A program made the translations under genes and the position numbers. Below, one piece after another: positions 37,349-50,545 of a DNA stretch of 64,000 nucleotides. Under the pieces are notes generated by a model. It made no database searches, was not told where the DNA came from, and worked only from the letters and a program-made list of their open reading frames with translations. The first letter of the stretch is position 1; every line of letters starts with the position of its first letter. Location of the stretch: NCBI GenBank assembly GCA_012295275.1, contig CM022679.1:10563169-10627168 (forward strand). The letters run 5' to 3'. This DNA is from Chrysomallon squamiferum (taxonomy: Eukaryota > Mollusca > Gastropoda > Neomphalida > Peltospiridae).

Positions 37349-37866
37349 TAATTAAGTTTATTTTTACGCTGGACATTGACAAAACGTCTTCTCTCTCTGC
37401 ACATGTCTGATGTTATTTTCGCTCGTTCCTCTCGAGTTCGGAAGGCAGACATGACCAACACCGCCAGACGCCAACCGCTTAATTAAAAGAAAGGATTTCA
37501 CGCCGAGTTCTACATCGGTAGCCAATTAAGGGAACCTTTAAACCATGGGAGTCGAATGTACACTTCGTAACCGCCATCATTTTCATTAGGCTTCAGCACA
37601 GTGTATCCTAGCCGAGCGAACAAACATCGAACGTCTACGGCGTTGAAGCTGATTTAGAAAACGGGCTCGTTATTGCAGGATTAAATTGATAGAATTTGAT
37701 TCTCGTCACAGTACGGAATACAGCACCTTTTAGGGTATATGATGATATGTATTGTATGAGTATTGGAGCATTTTTATTGCATTTATCGTCGTTTGATAAA
37801 TTGTTTAGAAATTTAAATGTACATAAAATAAAGGTCATATGCCGGTTGGTGTGTTTTTTTGGTTCA
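37349..37866. other. Unique, relatively CpG-containing sequence
   Basis: 37420-37680 is among the less AT-rich unique stretches. Short frames on both strands (37635-37838, 37696-37917) have no recognisable domain. Confidence 0.5.
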
Positions 37867-37915
37867 TACTACTACTACTACTACTACTACTACTATACTA
37901 CTACTACTAACTACT
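37867..37915. repeat. (TAC)n microsatellite
   Basis: TAC units with one phase slip. Confidence 0.96.
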
Positions 37916-38263
37916 AACATTTAACTTTAAAAGTTCAATTTAAAAGTCCTATCCACGTATCCCCTTTCATGCATTCCTGTATCCGCCTCTGAAATCCTAG
38001 ACAGAGTTAATTGAATCGGTTGTGTAAAGTTGTTCTCTTGTTCTGACAGCATCGCTGTTGTGTAAACACCACTAATGTATTATCGTCTTGAGCTGCTACA
38101 CTTATGTTGTGCAGTATATTTCTGGAACGTTAATCCTGTAGTACTTCTTACCGTTGTTTGAACGTGCTTTCGAAAACATTTTAACAAGATTTGCCTGGTA
38201 AAGAACAAAATCGGAACAAGCCTAATGTTTCGAAGAATGTTTTTAAGTAGTTCTGGCAAAAAC

Positions 38264-38295
38264 ATTTTTTTTTTTTTGTTGTTGTTCTTTTTATT

Positions 38296-38332
<37 letters not shown>

Positions 38333-38460
38333 TGTTCTAGAACCCTTTCAATTTTTTCGAAAACGAAGAAAAAAGCAACAAGAACAAACCTCTTCCATTA
38401 ACACCCAACCACAAGAAAAAAAAAAAGAAAAGAAAAAAATTCACAGCAAAACAAATTAAA
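38264..38460. repeat. T-run, GTT, T-rich, A-run cluster
   Basis: T12 near 38265, then A about 28 at 38304-38331, followed by A-rich sequence. The T and A runs could pair as a hairpin. Confidence 0.85.
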
Positions 38461-38639
38461 GTAAAAAGCTCTCAAAGCCTTCACACTGTAAACAATGACT
38501 TTGCACACGTAGAGTCATTTTAATTTGGCTTTTTTAAGATGTGCGGTGATGAATGAAAATTTATAACAAAATTTCTACACGTAGTCTAAATGTTTTTTTA
38601 ATTATCTTAATAATATTTCTTTCCTTTTGGCACTTTACT
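38461..38639. other. Unique AT-rich sequence
   Basis: No gene seen. Confidence 0.5.
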
Positions 38640-38870
38640 AAATCCTTTATGGCTTTTTTTGTTTCTTCTTTCTTTCTTTATGGTTTTTTTATTTTCTTTC
38701 CTTTCCTTTCCTTTTCTTTTTCTTTCTATTCTTCATTCTTTATTTCCTTCACTTTTTTTTTTTTTTTTTTTATCTCATTCGTCAACCTGATTTTATTTTA
38801 CACACACACACACACACAAAAAAAAGTGTTGTCTATAAGATGTAAATTAAAATCACCAGTTTAGACAGGT

Positions 38871-38911
<41 letters not shown>

Positions 38912-38935
38912 ATTTAAAAAAAAAGAGGCGCATTT
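38640..38935. repeat. Polypyrimidine tract, (CA)n and A-runs
   Basis: CTTT/CCTTT units at 38660-38770, CA at 38801-38817, and A about 30 at 38879-38910. The Phe/Ser-rich plus frame is artefact. Confidence 0.88.
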
Positions 38936-39208
38936 CAACTCAATTTAAGATTGAATGATTAGATATATCCAGTCCAACGCCTCACTGCATAACACGAAAA
39001 GAACTTTTGTTCAAATTATTTTTTTTTTTTTTTGATTCAGTATTATATTAGAATAATTGCACAGAGTAAGCGTATAATTCTTCTCCATTAAAGACACGTT
39101 TTTGCTGCTGACCGTTTAACGTCACGTGATGGAATATACAGATGCATTAAATGTCGTCTGCTTAAGCGATACTATTTTCCTAAATACAGATTCTGTTAAC
39201 TCGTCAGG

Positions 39209-39243
39209 CGCGAAGTGATGATAGTTCGAAGTGATGATAGTTC
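39209..39243. repeat. 17-bp direct tandem duplication
   Basis: CGAAGTGATGATAGTT occurs twice head to tail. Confidence 0.9.
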
Positions 39244-39344
39244 GAGTAACAGGATCACAACGTATCCATCCATAAACAGTAAAGTGTAAACAGAAACCAA
39301 ACAAAAAAATGGGTTTCTATAATTTATTTGTGGGAATTGTGCTT

Positions 39345-39371
39345 TTATTATCATCATCATCATCATCGTAT
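39345..39371. repeat. (ATC)n microsatellite
   Basis: Seven ATC-type units. Confidence 0.93.
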
Positions 39372-39540
39372 CATTATATAAATCATTATAATCACCTTTG
39401 TCACTCATACATACATATACTATCTCTGTATATGTGTGTGTGTCTGTGTAAATATATATACTTCTTCGCTTTGTTTTTTCTTTTTTTTTTCTGTAATATC
39501 TATCTATTAATCCATCGATCCATCTACATACCTATCAATT

Positions 39541-40329
<789 letters not shown>

Positions 40330-40393
<64 letters not shown>
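40330..40393. repeat. (CT)n microsatellite
   Basis: About 64 bp, uninterrupted. Confidence 0.99.
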
Positions 40394-40397
<4 letters not shown>

Positions 40398-40907
40398 AAC
40401 AAATGAATAAATAAATTCAATTACCGACGACCAAAAAAGTTTGAACAAAAAATATACCGATAAAAAAAAGAAAAAAAGAAAGAAAAAAAAACCTTTACCA
40501 GCTTATAATTACAACCAATTTAACTTTCCTGAAATGTAATTTCATTTCATTTTAAGCTTGTGAAAAATCGAACTGACAATTTGATTTGAGCTGACACAGA
40601 ATCTTAGATACTGCGGCTCTTCAAACAAGGAAAGAATCCTAAAGAGTGAATTCGCAAAAAAATATATGTATTTTAAAAATTATAGAATTTAAAAAAAAAA
40701 ATAATAAAAAAAATATATATATTTTTTTAATAGATTACATGAAGCGAATAGCAGATCATCTTTCTTTATAATTAAATCTGAATATTTTGTGTTTATTTTA
40801 TTTTTATTCACAGCACAGAATCATTCAGTCATGTGACCCAGTTAACTTTAGCGAGCCTGCCATTTAAAGACAGGTTAACCATCTTTCGTGAAAATGTTTC
40901 TGTTTAA

Positions 40908-40945
<38 letters not shown>

Positions 40946-41200
40946 ATAAAGAAATAAGACGACACTGGTCCACGTTTTGTGTTAGTATTATGTGTGTTTG
41001 ATTTCAATACATTCTACTGTCAGGTTCAAACGAAAGAACAAAAAGATTTCGAGGTCTGTTAGCCTGTTTGCACCTATCATACAAAGATTTAATTGCGCTG
41101 TATTTTAACTTTTTAGACCGCACTGTAATTTTTTATTTTATTTAATGTACGTTTAAAAAATAACTTATAATAACAACAACAATAAATAAACAACAACAAA
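40394..41200. other. Unique AT-rich sequence
   Basis: A-rich patches at 40465-40492 and 40691-40715, GT at 40911-40940. No gene seen. Confidence 0.5.
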
Positions 41201-41250
41201 AAAAAAAAAAAAAAAAAAAAAAATAATAATAATAATAATAATAATAATAA
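41198..41250. repeat. A-run and (AAT)n
   Basis: About 24 A then nine AAT units. Confidence 0.97.
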
Positions 41251-41328
41251 AGCAGTGTATTTCTGTGCATTCAGTTTTAAACCAATGCGGGCCAAATTCA
41301 CCTAAGTCTGACGTTACCCACAAACTTA

Positions 41329-41331
<3 letters not shown>

Positions 41332-41376
<45 letters not shown>

Positions 41377-41475
41377 CTACTCACTTCTCTCACACACTCT
41401 TCTTTTTTTCTTTTCTTTCTTTCTCTCTCTCGCTCTCACACTGTTTTCGTTATCTCTCTCTCATTCGCATTCTCT
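41332..41475. repeat. (CT)n and polypyrimidine tract
   Basis: CT at 41332-41373, then CT/CTTT-rich, strongly pyrimidine-biased sequence. Confidence 0.95.
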
Positions 41476-41901
41476 CCAGTGACTGCCACCATCCGCCAGC
41501 AATGTTAATTGGCATCGACAAATGTATCGACAGGCAAACAGAACAGGATGCGCGTAAAGAAACAGTTTTTATTTCTGTGAGCGTGGCTCTGATATCTTGC
41601 CCACGCAAACAGTGATACACACACACGTTGTTGTGATTATAACTGCAGTCTGCGTCCAAACAGTGCATGTATTGACAGAGTATAATTCTTTAGTGCCGTC
41701 TCTGCAGTTAGTGGTTAATGGCTCTCTGTCTTTTATTTATCGTCCTAAATTTAACGCATTGTGGCTAATTGTGTTGTTTGTTTTACAAATGGTTTGAGAT
41801 AATCTTACATTTTTGTGTTGTGTTACTAAATTTTCCTCGTACAGGAATAGGAAAAGTGATAGAAAGATACACTGAAATGATAATTACAGACTGATTGATT
41901 G

Positions 41902-41903
<2 letters not shown>
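41476..41903. other. Unique sequence
   Basis: No repeat or gene seen. Confidence 0.5.

Positions 41904-41980
<77 letters not shown>
41904..41980. repeat. (GA)n microsatellite
   Basis: A GATT x3 lead-in, then an uninterrupted GA array. Confidence 0.99.
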
Positions 41981-41982
<2 letters not shown>

Positions 41983-42590
41983 TGTTGACTGTTGATTGTT
42001 TTCAATAATAATAATCATAAAAAAGATTATACATTTATATAACTGTTATGTATTCAAAAGTCCCAGTATTTAATTATTTAGTTGTCATAATTAACAACAT
42101 ATAAAACTTATACATTCACAAGAGACAATCTTCTTTTCTATAAAATCTATTTGCCGCATTTTAATTCATTACAATGACATTTCTTCCAGTATTATTATTT
42201 CAGCCTTCAGATGAGCTCTAAAGTGGAATCCTTGCTTTTTAATCTTATTTCGCCTGTTTCTAAATCAAAATATGGCACATTACGAACTCCACTGACTATT
42301 ATTTTCGAGCAGAAGTAACGTGTCCTCGTATTAATTATTTAAAACAGAACACTTGTCGTTTGTCCGGCATGGAAGATAACCAATTTCGTGTAATCACTGA
42401 AATAGTTCATTTCATCATGGGTTTTGCATTAGCATAGCTCTTCAGTCGGTAACATGTGTTTGTCTTTCAGCAATTACATCCGCAATGTGTAGGGCTCTGA
42501 GGCATGTTGTGGTGCATCTTTGTTGAAAAATTCTTCTTTTGTTTTCGCTTTGATGTTTTGCTGTGGCAGAAACGTGCAGATGCAAGAGCC
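41981..42590. other. Unique sequence
   Basis: No repeat or gene seen. Confidence 0.5.
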
Positions 42591-42615
42591 AAAAAAAAAA
42601 AAAAAAAAAAAAAAA
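42591..42615. repeat. Poly(A) run, ~25 A
   Basis: Uninterrupted. No retroelement body recognised upstream. Confidence 0.95.
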
Positions 42616-42783
42616 TGGCCGTGATTATTGCTAACGACAAGTTATTTCACACCGAGCTTTTTTTATCTCTGCATCTCAGTCGCAGTCAGGCCCAGACAGT
42701 ACGAAATCGTTTCAGTTATTTTTGGTTAAATTTATATCCAAATTAAATGTATGTACAATACTAATAATCGTATTATATAGATC

Positions 42784-42808
42784 GTGTGTGTGTGTGTGTG
42801 TGTGTGTG
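42784..42808. repeat. (GT)n microsatellite
   Basis: Twelve GT units. Confidence 0.97.
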
Positions 42809-42984
42809 ACACTTGTCTAAAACATTAGTTATTTCCTCGATTTTGAGTGTCTAAAACTACTCCTTGGTCACTCCACACTTTCACGTACTTTGTAAAGGAA
42901 TTCCCCAGGGACGAAAGATACGTGACATAATTCTACGATCAGAAGGGGAAAAAAACGTTTTAGAAAATTTTGCAATTTAGCCTC

Positions 42985-43005
42985 TTTTTTTTTTTTTTTT
43001 TTTTA
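42985..43005. repeat. Poly(T) run
   Basis: About 20 T. Confidence 0.93.
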
Positions 43006-43224
43006 ATACTGCAAGAGATTTTTTTCTTCTATTTCAGGTTTTCTATTTTACCCAGAATCTAACCTTTTGAGTAACACGACAAAGAAAATAGTTGATTGTA
43101 TTGTCTCGCAAAAACTTCATTTATTTCCACCAAATTGGAAATCTTAAATTTAACGTTCACTTAGGCTGGTAATCACTCTTGTGGATTTTTTATTTTTTAT
43201 TTTTATTTTTTTATCTTAACGATC

Positions 43225-43231
<7 letters not shown>

Positions 43232-43266
<35 letters not shown>
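43232..43266. repeat. (CT)n microsatellite
   Basis: Seventeen CT units. Confidence 0.98.
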
Positions 43267-43268
<2 letters not shown>

Positions 43269-44584
43269 AGCATAATTAAATTTTAATTCAGAAATTAATA
43301 TTCAATTCAAAATAAGACGCTAAATTCATGATACAGATTGACTAAAGATTAACCGTAACCATAACTACAATCCAAATTAAACTGTACACACACACTCACT
43401 CACACACGCACGCACGGACGCACAGAAAATGACCTTCGTTTATATTCAGCGAGTCATTTTTTTCTTAACACTTTACCTTCAGCCGCGTTCCGACATCATT
43501 AGTGTCTCCAGCTAGTTAGTTAAGCTGCTGGATTCAGTATTTAGTGTCAAGGCAAGTGGCCGCTGATGTCCACAAACACGTTCATTATTTAACCACGTAG
43601 TGTATCAGAGCCCGTCGTTTGAGCTTGCTTGGACCCCGAAGAACAACACTGCAGCGTGTAATTAGTTAGAATCGTTAAGTTGCAACAAGCAAGCACACAC
43701 TTAAAACAATGGATTTGGACAGAGTCCGCCGCTGTTGGAAGTTTAAAGCTTTGCCAATCGCCAGAAGTGAATGTTGTTGTGCATTGACAATTGTGGATGG
43801 TGTCTTAGTTTGCTGATAATTTACATGTATGGTGTGTGTGTTTGTGTGTATGGCACCGTCTGTTTGTTTGTTAGCAGCTAAGGGTATGTCAGTGAAAGTG
43901 TATATGTGTATGTATGTATGTATGTGCGTATATGGATTAAGATATATCTCTGTAAGCATGTGTGTGTTTTCTTAGATTATAGATGTACGTGTATATAGAG
44001 AGAGAGAGAGCATATATCTGTACATACGTGTTTGAATCATATGTTGCGTTTATCATTGTTAATATGACTTCTATTACTAACTACGGATTGTTTATTTATT
44101 TATGTTTTTATATTTGAACGTAAATCTACCTGTTCTTGGCGTATCCTTATAACTTTGCCTCATCAGATGAAAAACTGAAAACTGATCGAGCATTGTGAGA
44201 ATTTATTAGGAAATTAGAGCTTCATGTCAAATAGAAAACGATATGGTACATATATTATTTTAGCCAAGATTTCTTGTTCTCTTGTATCAAAACTACATCG
44301 AATTTCCTTCACATAAAAAAAAAGAAAGAGTAAGAACAAGAAAGTTCTGGCGGGCATCATGTTCAAGCAACTCGTTTTTTTCTCAATATGCATTTAAATG
44401 TCAAGTAATAAGCTGAAAGGAAATTAACACAGAGACGTAGAAGAGAAGATGAGAAGCTGAAGAAAATTACAGTGAAAATTAATCTATTGTCAAAAAGGCA
44501 AACAAAACCAACGAGTTTCTCAATATTTCAGCCATTTTCTTTTCGCCAACTGAAACCAAAAATCAGAAATTCTCAGACTGTAAA
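43267..44584. other. Unique sequence, no gene called
   Basis: Short CA (43388-43420), ATGT (43908-43925) and GA (43998-44011) tracts. 43480-43760 is less AT-rich and non-repetitive. No supported coding frame. Confidence 0.5.
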
Positions 44585-45118
44585 TTAAATAATTAAATAC
44601 ATAATACAAGAGAAAAAGCCGAACTTTGGTCTTTCAGTGTTATCGTAACTTTTTATAATAAACCATAACGTGACCATATATACCGGGTTTGTCTTTATTG
44701 TATACTGAACACAAAAGTTATGTATCATAAAATTCTTCAAACAGGAAATGTTGATAATACAATAATAATCCGACGGATATGAGTTACTGACATGAAAGTA
44801 ATTATCTTGGCTGAAGATTCTGTTTTTATTTAGTGCTAAAAATTCTATTCTCACTGATAAATAAATAGATAAACTGCAGCGTATACTAAAAAAAAACCAA
44901 CAACAACAAAAACAATAAAACCTCCTTGGTATATACAGATAAAGAAAATGTATTTCGCGTCGTCGATTTGTATAATGAAACAAGCAAATAAGCATCAAAT
45001 ATCCTTTGATGATGTTCGCTTCCAGTAGCCATGATATAGTCACAGATGGTTTTCTTTTATGAATTCGTCGACATGAAAGAAAGAAAACATGTTCTATACC
45101 CGCTGTTTCTAGAAGCAC
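44585..45118 (-). other. Unassigned 177-codon ORF
   Basis: The longest frame in the window that is not made of a simple repeat. The product is rich in Ile, Phe, Tyr and Leu, with a Cys/Phe cluster near residues 68-77 and no recognisable domain, signal peptide or repeat. Such composition is what AT-rich non-coding DNA gives when translated. No conserved motif, intron signal or codon bias supports expression. Confidence 0.12.
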
Positions 45119-46275
45119 GTTTTTTATTTAACAATTTTTATCTGATATGGAAGAAGACCAATATAATCTCTTTGAATATGTATGTATGAATGTGCGAGCA
45201 AGTATGTATTGGATGAAAATTTAATAAAATACGGATCTAATCATCAAAACAAAATTGTTTCCTTCCTTTTTTTTTATAGTCAAGCTAATCATACAACAAA
45301 TATTGATAACCCTGTCACTGATCTGCAGCCATTTCGTGCTGGTTTTATGCTACTAAAGAAATATAAGGCTGGAGAGAAGATTTAATATAAATATTAATAT
45401 TAATAAAGAAATCTCTATTTACGCAGAATGGACTCTATATTGTATTTACTACCAGCAAATACAGTTTAATCGATCGTTTAACGGTCATCTGAAAGCCTGT
45501 TAAATACAAGATAAACAAAAATGCTTGGTTATTCATTATGCTAACAGTGTTTTAAATAATAATAATTAAGCTATTAGCTTGTGAAAGCTTTGCTTTGATT
45601 AACGTTACTTACATTTAACCAGTTTATTTCAAACCTGGGGGACAATTAAGAACTTTATAAATGTCGTCGTTTATGCAAATGCTTTTACCAAGAATGCCTC
45701 TCTTGTTTTTCTTGATGTACACACCTTTTAGATCAGAAGAAATGGTTTAGATTATACGTTAAACTGGTCTAGCTAATCAGAAGCATGTGTCCTTAGATTT
45801 TATAAAATGAACATCGTTATTATCAAATAATATGTTGACGGTAGGTTGAGGGCAGCACTTTGAAATAGTTCTTTGCGAAAAATTTTAAGATTTTTATTTT
45901 ACTACGGTATGGATAACAGACAAATTTTCTTCGCGTTGATGATTCAAATATCAAATGTACAGACATGGCGCGTACAGAATATAACAGAACGAACTAACAA
46001 TCAAGTTCCTGCAGCTTGTTGTCTTTCTCTAATATCATCATCACAAGTAGTTGCTTTTAAAAGCTTAACTGGCCAAACCCTTACGATTTCGAACTAGTGT
46101 GTAGTTCATCTTCTAATACAGACAATGAGTCCTGTGAAGAACTCTCTGGATAAGGTTGTTTTCATGACGTATTAATTGCAGAGTTATCTGAACTGATTTA
46201 AATTTCGAAAACTAAACCTTACTTTAAAGAATGCTGAGATGGTAATTTTCAGAATATAAAACCGGTTTACGACTC

Positions 46276-46278
<3 letters not shown>
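45119..46278. other. Unique sequence with an octamer site
   Basis: ATGCAAAT at 45673-45680 lies in a less AT-rich stretch (45600-45800). Short plus frames at 45182-45385 and 45873-46097 have no recognisable domain. Confidence 0.45.

Positions 46279-46324
<46 letters not shown>
46279..46324. repeat. (ATT)n microsatellite
   Basis: Fifteen ATT units. Confidence 0.98.
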
Positions 46325-48079
46325 TATAAATTCTACTGGCAAATCAAGAAAAGAGTTTTCCCACGATCTTGTCTTTTACAAAACATGGCGCCTGCTATTA
46401 CCTTTTCAAAGCTGGTCTTCTTCAAGATAATTTCAAATGCTGATTTGATTTGTCTGAGCTAATTTTTCATTATGCTTGGTTTTGCTATTTATTATTATTA
46501 TTTTTTTTTTTTTTTGTTAATCAGTATGTTTTACGAGTGGAGCCTATCTAAGCTTGAAACAAAACAAATCCTGCTTTTGTATTTATTTTGATCAGCATTA
46601 GAGATGTTACGACAAAAATATGATCTGATTAATAAAGGGAATTGTCTGTGGCAGACTACGTAACATGGGAAAAGAAATTATTCCGTTATTTAAATTAACG
46701 ATCTATATATTACATAACATTTTCATTCTTTGCCAGCCGTTTTACAGAAACCATTAAGCTTTGCCAAAATCGAATCACCAAGCCTAACGATTAAAGCGAA
46801 TCTGACTTTTTCTTGGATTAACTATTCTTTCAAAGGCGGCTAGCAAGAATTCCTATTAAATATTATCCGTAACAGATGTTCATTTTCTTCGTCTGTCAAA
46901 CGATGCGCCATAATTGGATCTTCTCCCCGTCTTAACAAATATTCCATACATACAAATTACCAAATATTTGTGTGCTTTGAATTGAATGAACGTGTTGCTA
47001 GGATTAGACGTTATGCATCTTTCAATGTTTTGCACTTTTTATATAGTTATAAAAATGGGGTTTAGTTTGATTTATATAATAAATAAACATTGTATGTTAA
47101 TAGCTAGTAATAATAATTTCTTACAAATGCATGTCTCCATGAATATAAATTACTATCTCTTGTTCTGTAGTTTATGAAAATATATGATACAGGCAGATCA
47201 AAATGCATTTATTATTCTAACTTTAACCTTTTCTAAAGCTGTTTTATGAACAATGAATAAATATAAGAATATTTTTCACTATAAATTATGGCTAGTCACT
47301 TTGCTGTTCCGTTTAACGCTGGAATCACGGTTCTGTAAAATCAAAGTATCTTTGTTAATCAAACTTATTTTTAATAAATTCAAAAAAACAACAGCAACAA
47401 AAATTATAAATAAATAAATATTCAATCAAAAAAATAAATAAATCAAAAACCGTTTGAATAGTTAATACATGTATGGCGACTTAATATGTGATTAAAATTT
47501 GTGAAATATTTTTTCTTGGCGATTTCAGCAGAGAATTATTTATTCATACACCCAGCATAGGTTAATTATGATAATCAGTGAAATGATTACTGACTGAAAC
47601 GATTTCTCTGAGAACTCACACTACGGATAGCATCAAGCATCATTTAACAACCGTACTAACCTCATTAATTTGTGATTAACAAGAAATGAGAGGAGAGAAA
47701 ATAGTGATATAGCACACAGCTGGGAAAATACTTAACCTCGCAAACTGCCAAAACATTCGCAATGCATTACTTAGTACGGGAAGAAAGAAAAAATTTAATG
47801 GTGAAAACTAGCTTAATCATCTATTCTGTATTAGATAATTAACGGATATTGATATTGTCTTTGGAAACGACTGCAGCTTTGAGAAGAAAATTAGCCCAAT
47901 GGCTTCGTGATGAAGATAAATTTACCCGAGGGCAAAGGATGCGCTGAAAGCTTATTTGTTTCCGCTGTCACACATAGATATATCTATCTGCCCGATAATG
48001 TCATCTCTAATTTGTCCCAACAGTTAATTTAAACCTGGCGGTAAAAGGATTTGTTCTTCAGCGGAAATTCTGTCACTGT
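46325..48079. other. Unique sequence, no gene called
   Basis: Few simple repeats (ATT plus T run at 46489-46515; AAAT at 47410-47445). 46720-46950 and 47840-48060 look non-repetitive enough to test for conservation. No coding frame supported. Confidence 0.5.
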
Positions 48080-48737
48080 AAATGGTCTGTTTCTTTAATG
48101 ACAGTGCAGTCATTATCGAAGTGATGCTATGGTGGCAGTCCTCTCACTGCAAATGAATTGATGTTGTATGGCAATGCTTTCTTTGTAAAGTGAAATGATG
48201 CTGCGCTGGCAATGCTCTTTGTTAAAATGAACTGATGCTGGTGGCAGTCCTCTTACTGCAAATGAATTGGTGCTCTGCTGGCAGTACTGTCTCAATAAAT
48301 AAATTGATGCTGTGGTGGCAGTCCTCTGACTGCAAATGAACTGATGCTGTGGTATCAGTCCTCTCACTACAAATGAATTGATACTATGGTGGCAGTCCTC
48401 TCACTACAAATGAATTGATGTTATGATGGCAATGCCCTCTCAAATAAATAAATTGATGTTGTGGTGGCAGTGCTTTCATTGTAAATGGATAAATGCTATG
48501 GTGGCAGTGCTTTCTCTTCAGATAAAATGACGATGTGGTGAGTAATGTCGTTGTAAATGAACCGATGCCGTTGTTGTAAAGCTCTCGTTGTAAACGAGCT
48601 GATACCATAGTGGCAGAACTCTGGTTATAAATGAACTGACGCCTTTACTGGCACTGATGAACTGAAACCGTAGCGTCAGCGGCCTCGCTGTAAATGAATT
48701 GAAATTACTGGCAGTGCTCTCGCTGTAACTGAAGAGT
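48080..48737. repeat. 37-bp minisatellite, ~17 diverged copies
   Basis: The unit reads roughly GATGCTGTGGTGGCAGTCCT followed by CTCACTGCAAATGAATT. GATG starts fall at 48123, 48160, 48197, 48234, 48270, 48306, 48343, 48380, 48417 and 48455, a 36-38 bp step. Copies degrade toward the right. Minus frames at 48113-48367 and 48384-48608 are open because three units equal 37 codons; they show related phrases such as QHQFICS.RTAT but no known protein. Confidence 0.93.
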
Positions 48738-49199
48738 TACCCACACCGGAACTGAGACTGCGAGTATCTGGGGAGAATAATGATGTTTGCGTTGACCTTT
48801 TAGTAGGAATACGGTTAATTACAAATAATGAAATTGTGCAAATGAATATTATATATTATATATTATATTAATTTTGCAGGTCAAAATCCTTTCGTGGTGT
48901 TGTTATGGTGTGATTACCAACTGAAAAAACCTACATATATATTTTTGTGCACTTCAAAGAGTTTATTTTATTTCTTACTGGAAACGTATGGTAATCACGT
49001 ATTAATAAAAACTCCAGAGAGGTTTTCGGTCGGTCACCAGTCCTGGATAGATCTAAAAGTATATTAGTCATGAAATCATTGATAGATTTATAAACAAAAT
49101 ATTAAAACCATATAATATACAATGTTGGAATTTACTAATTTTGTTTAATTTAAAATATTGCTTGAAATTCTTCACTTAAATGAAAAGAAAAGCAAAATG
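48738..49199. other. Unique AT-rich sequence
   Basis: A short TATAT patch at 48850-48870. No gene seen. Confidence 0.5.
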
Positions 49200-49271
49200 G
49201 AAAAAAAAAAAAAAAAAAACAAAAAAACAAAAAAAAAAAAAACAAACAAACAACAACAACAACAACAACCA
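49200..49271. repeat. A-rich, (AAC)n tract
   Basis: A about 19, AC-broken A runs, AAAC, then AAC x6. Confidence 0.95.
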
Positions 49272-49919
49272 ACCTTAATACATATAATGTTAGTGCATCA
49301 GAACAATACTCTACACACTATCACACAATAATCACATCCAAGTGAGGACTAAACCTTTAACACATTTTATGGCCACATCATCTCTAGTTAACAGAATAAG
49401 CAGTAAAATACTTTTGATTCTATTTTTGTATCGATACATGGGCTTATTTTATAACCCTGTGTCGTCTGGAAATTGCAGCGTCGCATAATTATATCTGTTA
49501 GGAAGGCTTGACTATCAAGAGATAAAAGGCTTTAATGTAGTCTACTTGTGACAGTAAATAAGTAAGTTTGTTATCATATTCACTGCAAGAGACTCTGTAT
49601 GTATGTATGTATGTATGTATGCAATGTTCTATTCTAAATCTTGTTTAAGTTAAAATAATACAGAAAGTAGAAAAGAAAAAAACAACAAAAGTAACCAAAA
49701 ACAAAAACGATCATGGCAAAGATCCTCAGTCTGATAACGCGAAACGACAACTTGAGTGTTGATCACAATCCTATATTCACCAAACTTATTCTGTGCATAA
49801 CCCATATTCGCAGTTATACTGTACAGTTCTTAAGTTTAATATTTTTATATGTAGCCAAATCCACAAATGTATCCACTCATATAACAAGGCTGTAGAACAA
49901 GTTTGCTATTGAATGTATT
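49272..49919. other. Unique sequence
   Basis: ATGT x6 at 49598-49621; otherwise unique. A 60-codon plus frame at 49713-49895 has no recognisable domain. Confidence 0.5.
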
Positions 49920-50140
49920 TGCTTCAACACGATGACATTTCCCCTGCGCCTCCTTGACCCGTGGTTCTCAATATTGCTATTTAGATAAGCATATTTGCAT
50001 GTTTGTCCGCAGACAAAAGCAAGTCAACGATCCTATCTGCTTGAATTAGATGGCGTTTCCTTCATGCCATCTGGACCGGTAGTTCATGCGATAGCTGTTT
50101 AGATAAACATATTTGATGTGCAACTGTGTAATCAGAAAGA
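49920..50140. repeat. Diverged ~118-bp tandem duplication
   Basis: The first copy starts GCTTCAACACGATGACATTT at 49921 and the second GCTTGAATTAGATGGCGTTT at 50039. Aligned pairs follow: CCTTGACCCGTGGTTC with TCTGGACCGGTAGTTC, and GCTATTTAGATAAGCATATT with GCTGTTTAGATAAACATATT. Confidence 0.8.
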
Positions 50141-50399
50141 AATTTGTAAAATGAATAAAGGCATGTGACAGGATGATCACATCTGCTACTCTTCACCGCT
50201 TTTAAGAGCGGCATTAATAACGGTTAATTGCAAGTGTGTACGTAGTAAATTGTGAGGGAATGTGAGAGACCACGCGGTGTTTTAGCCGAGTGATGAACCT
50301 GTTACGGTCAAACTTGCTTAACGTTGGAGTCGTTTGCGATGAACTGCTGATGCTTGACAGTTACATGGTATTTCAGTTTTCCTTTTTATATTAATGGTA
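50141..50399. other. Unique sequence
   Basis: No repeat or gene seen. Confidence 0.5.
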
Positions 50400-50405
50400 A
50401 TAAAA

Positions 50406-50460
<55 letters not shown>

Positions 50461-50513
50461 ATATCAATAAATGAATAAATAAATAAATAAATAAATAAAT
50501 ATCAATAAATGAA

Positions 50514-50544
<31 letters not shown>

Positions 50545-50545
50545 G
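50400..50545. repeat. (AAAT)n field with higher-order unit
   Basis: AAAT arrays are interrupted twice by the same phrase, ATATCAATAAATGAATAAAT (about 50460 and 50500), showing a roughly 40-bp block duplication. Confidence 0.96.

Noticed and set aside
48080-48737. CRISPR-like array
   Set aside because: Units are contiguous and gradually diverging, with no invariant repeat and distinct spacers; the surrounding DNA is eukaryotic in character.
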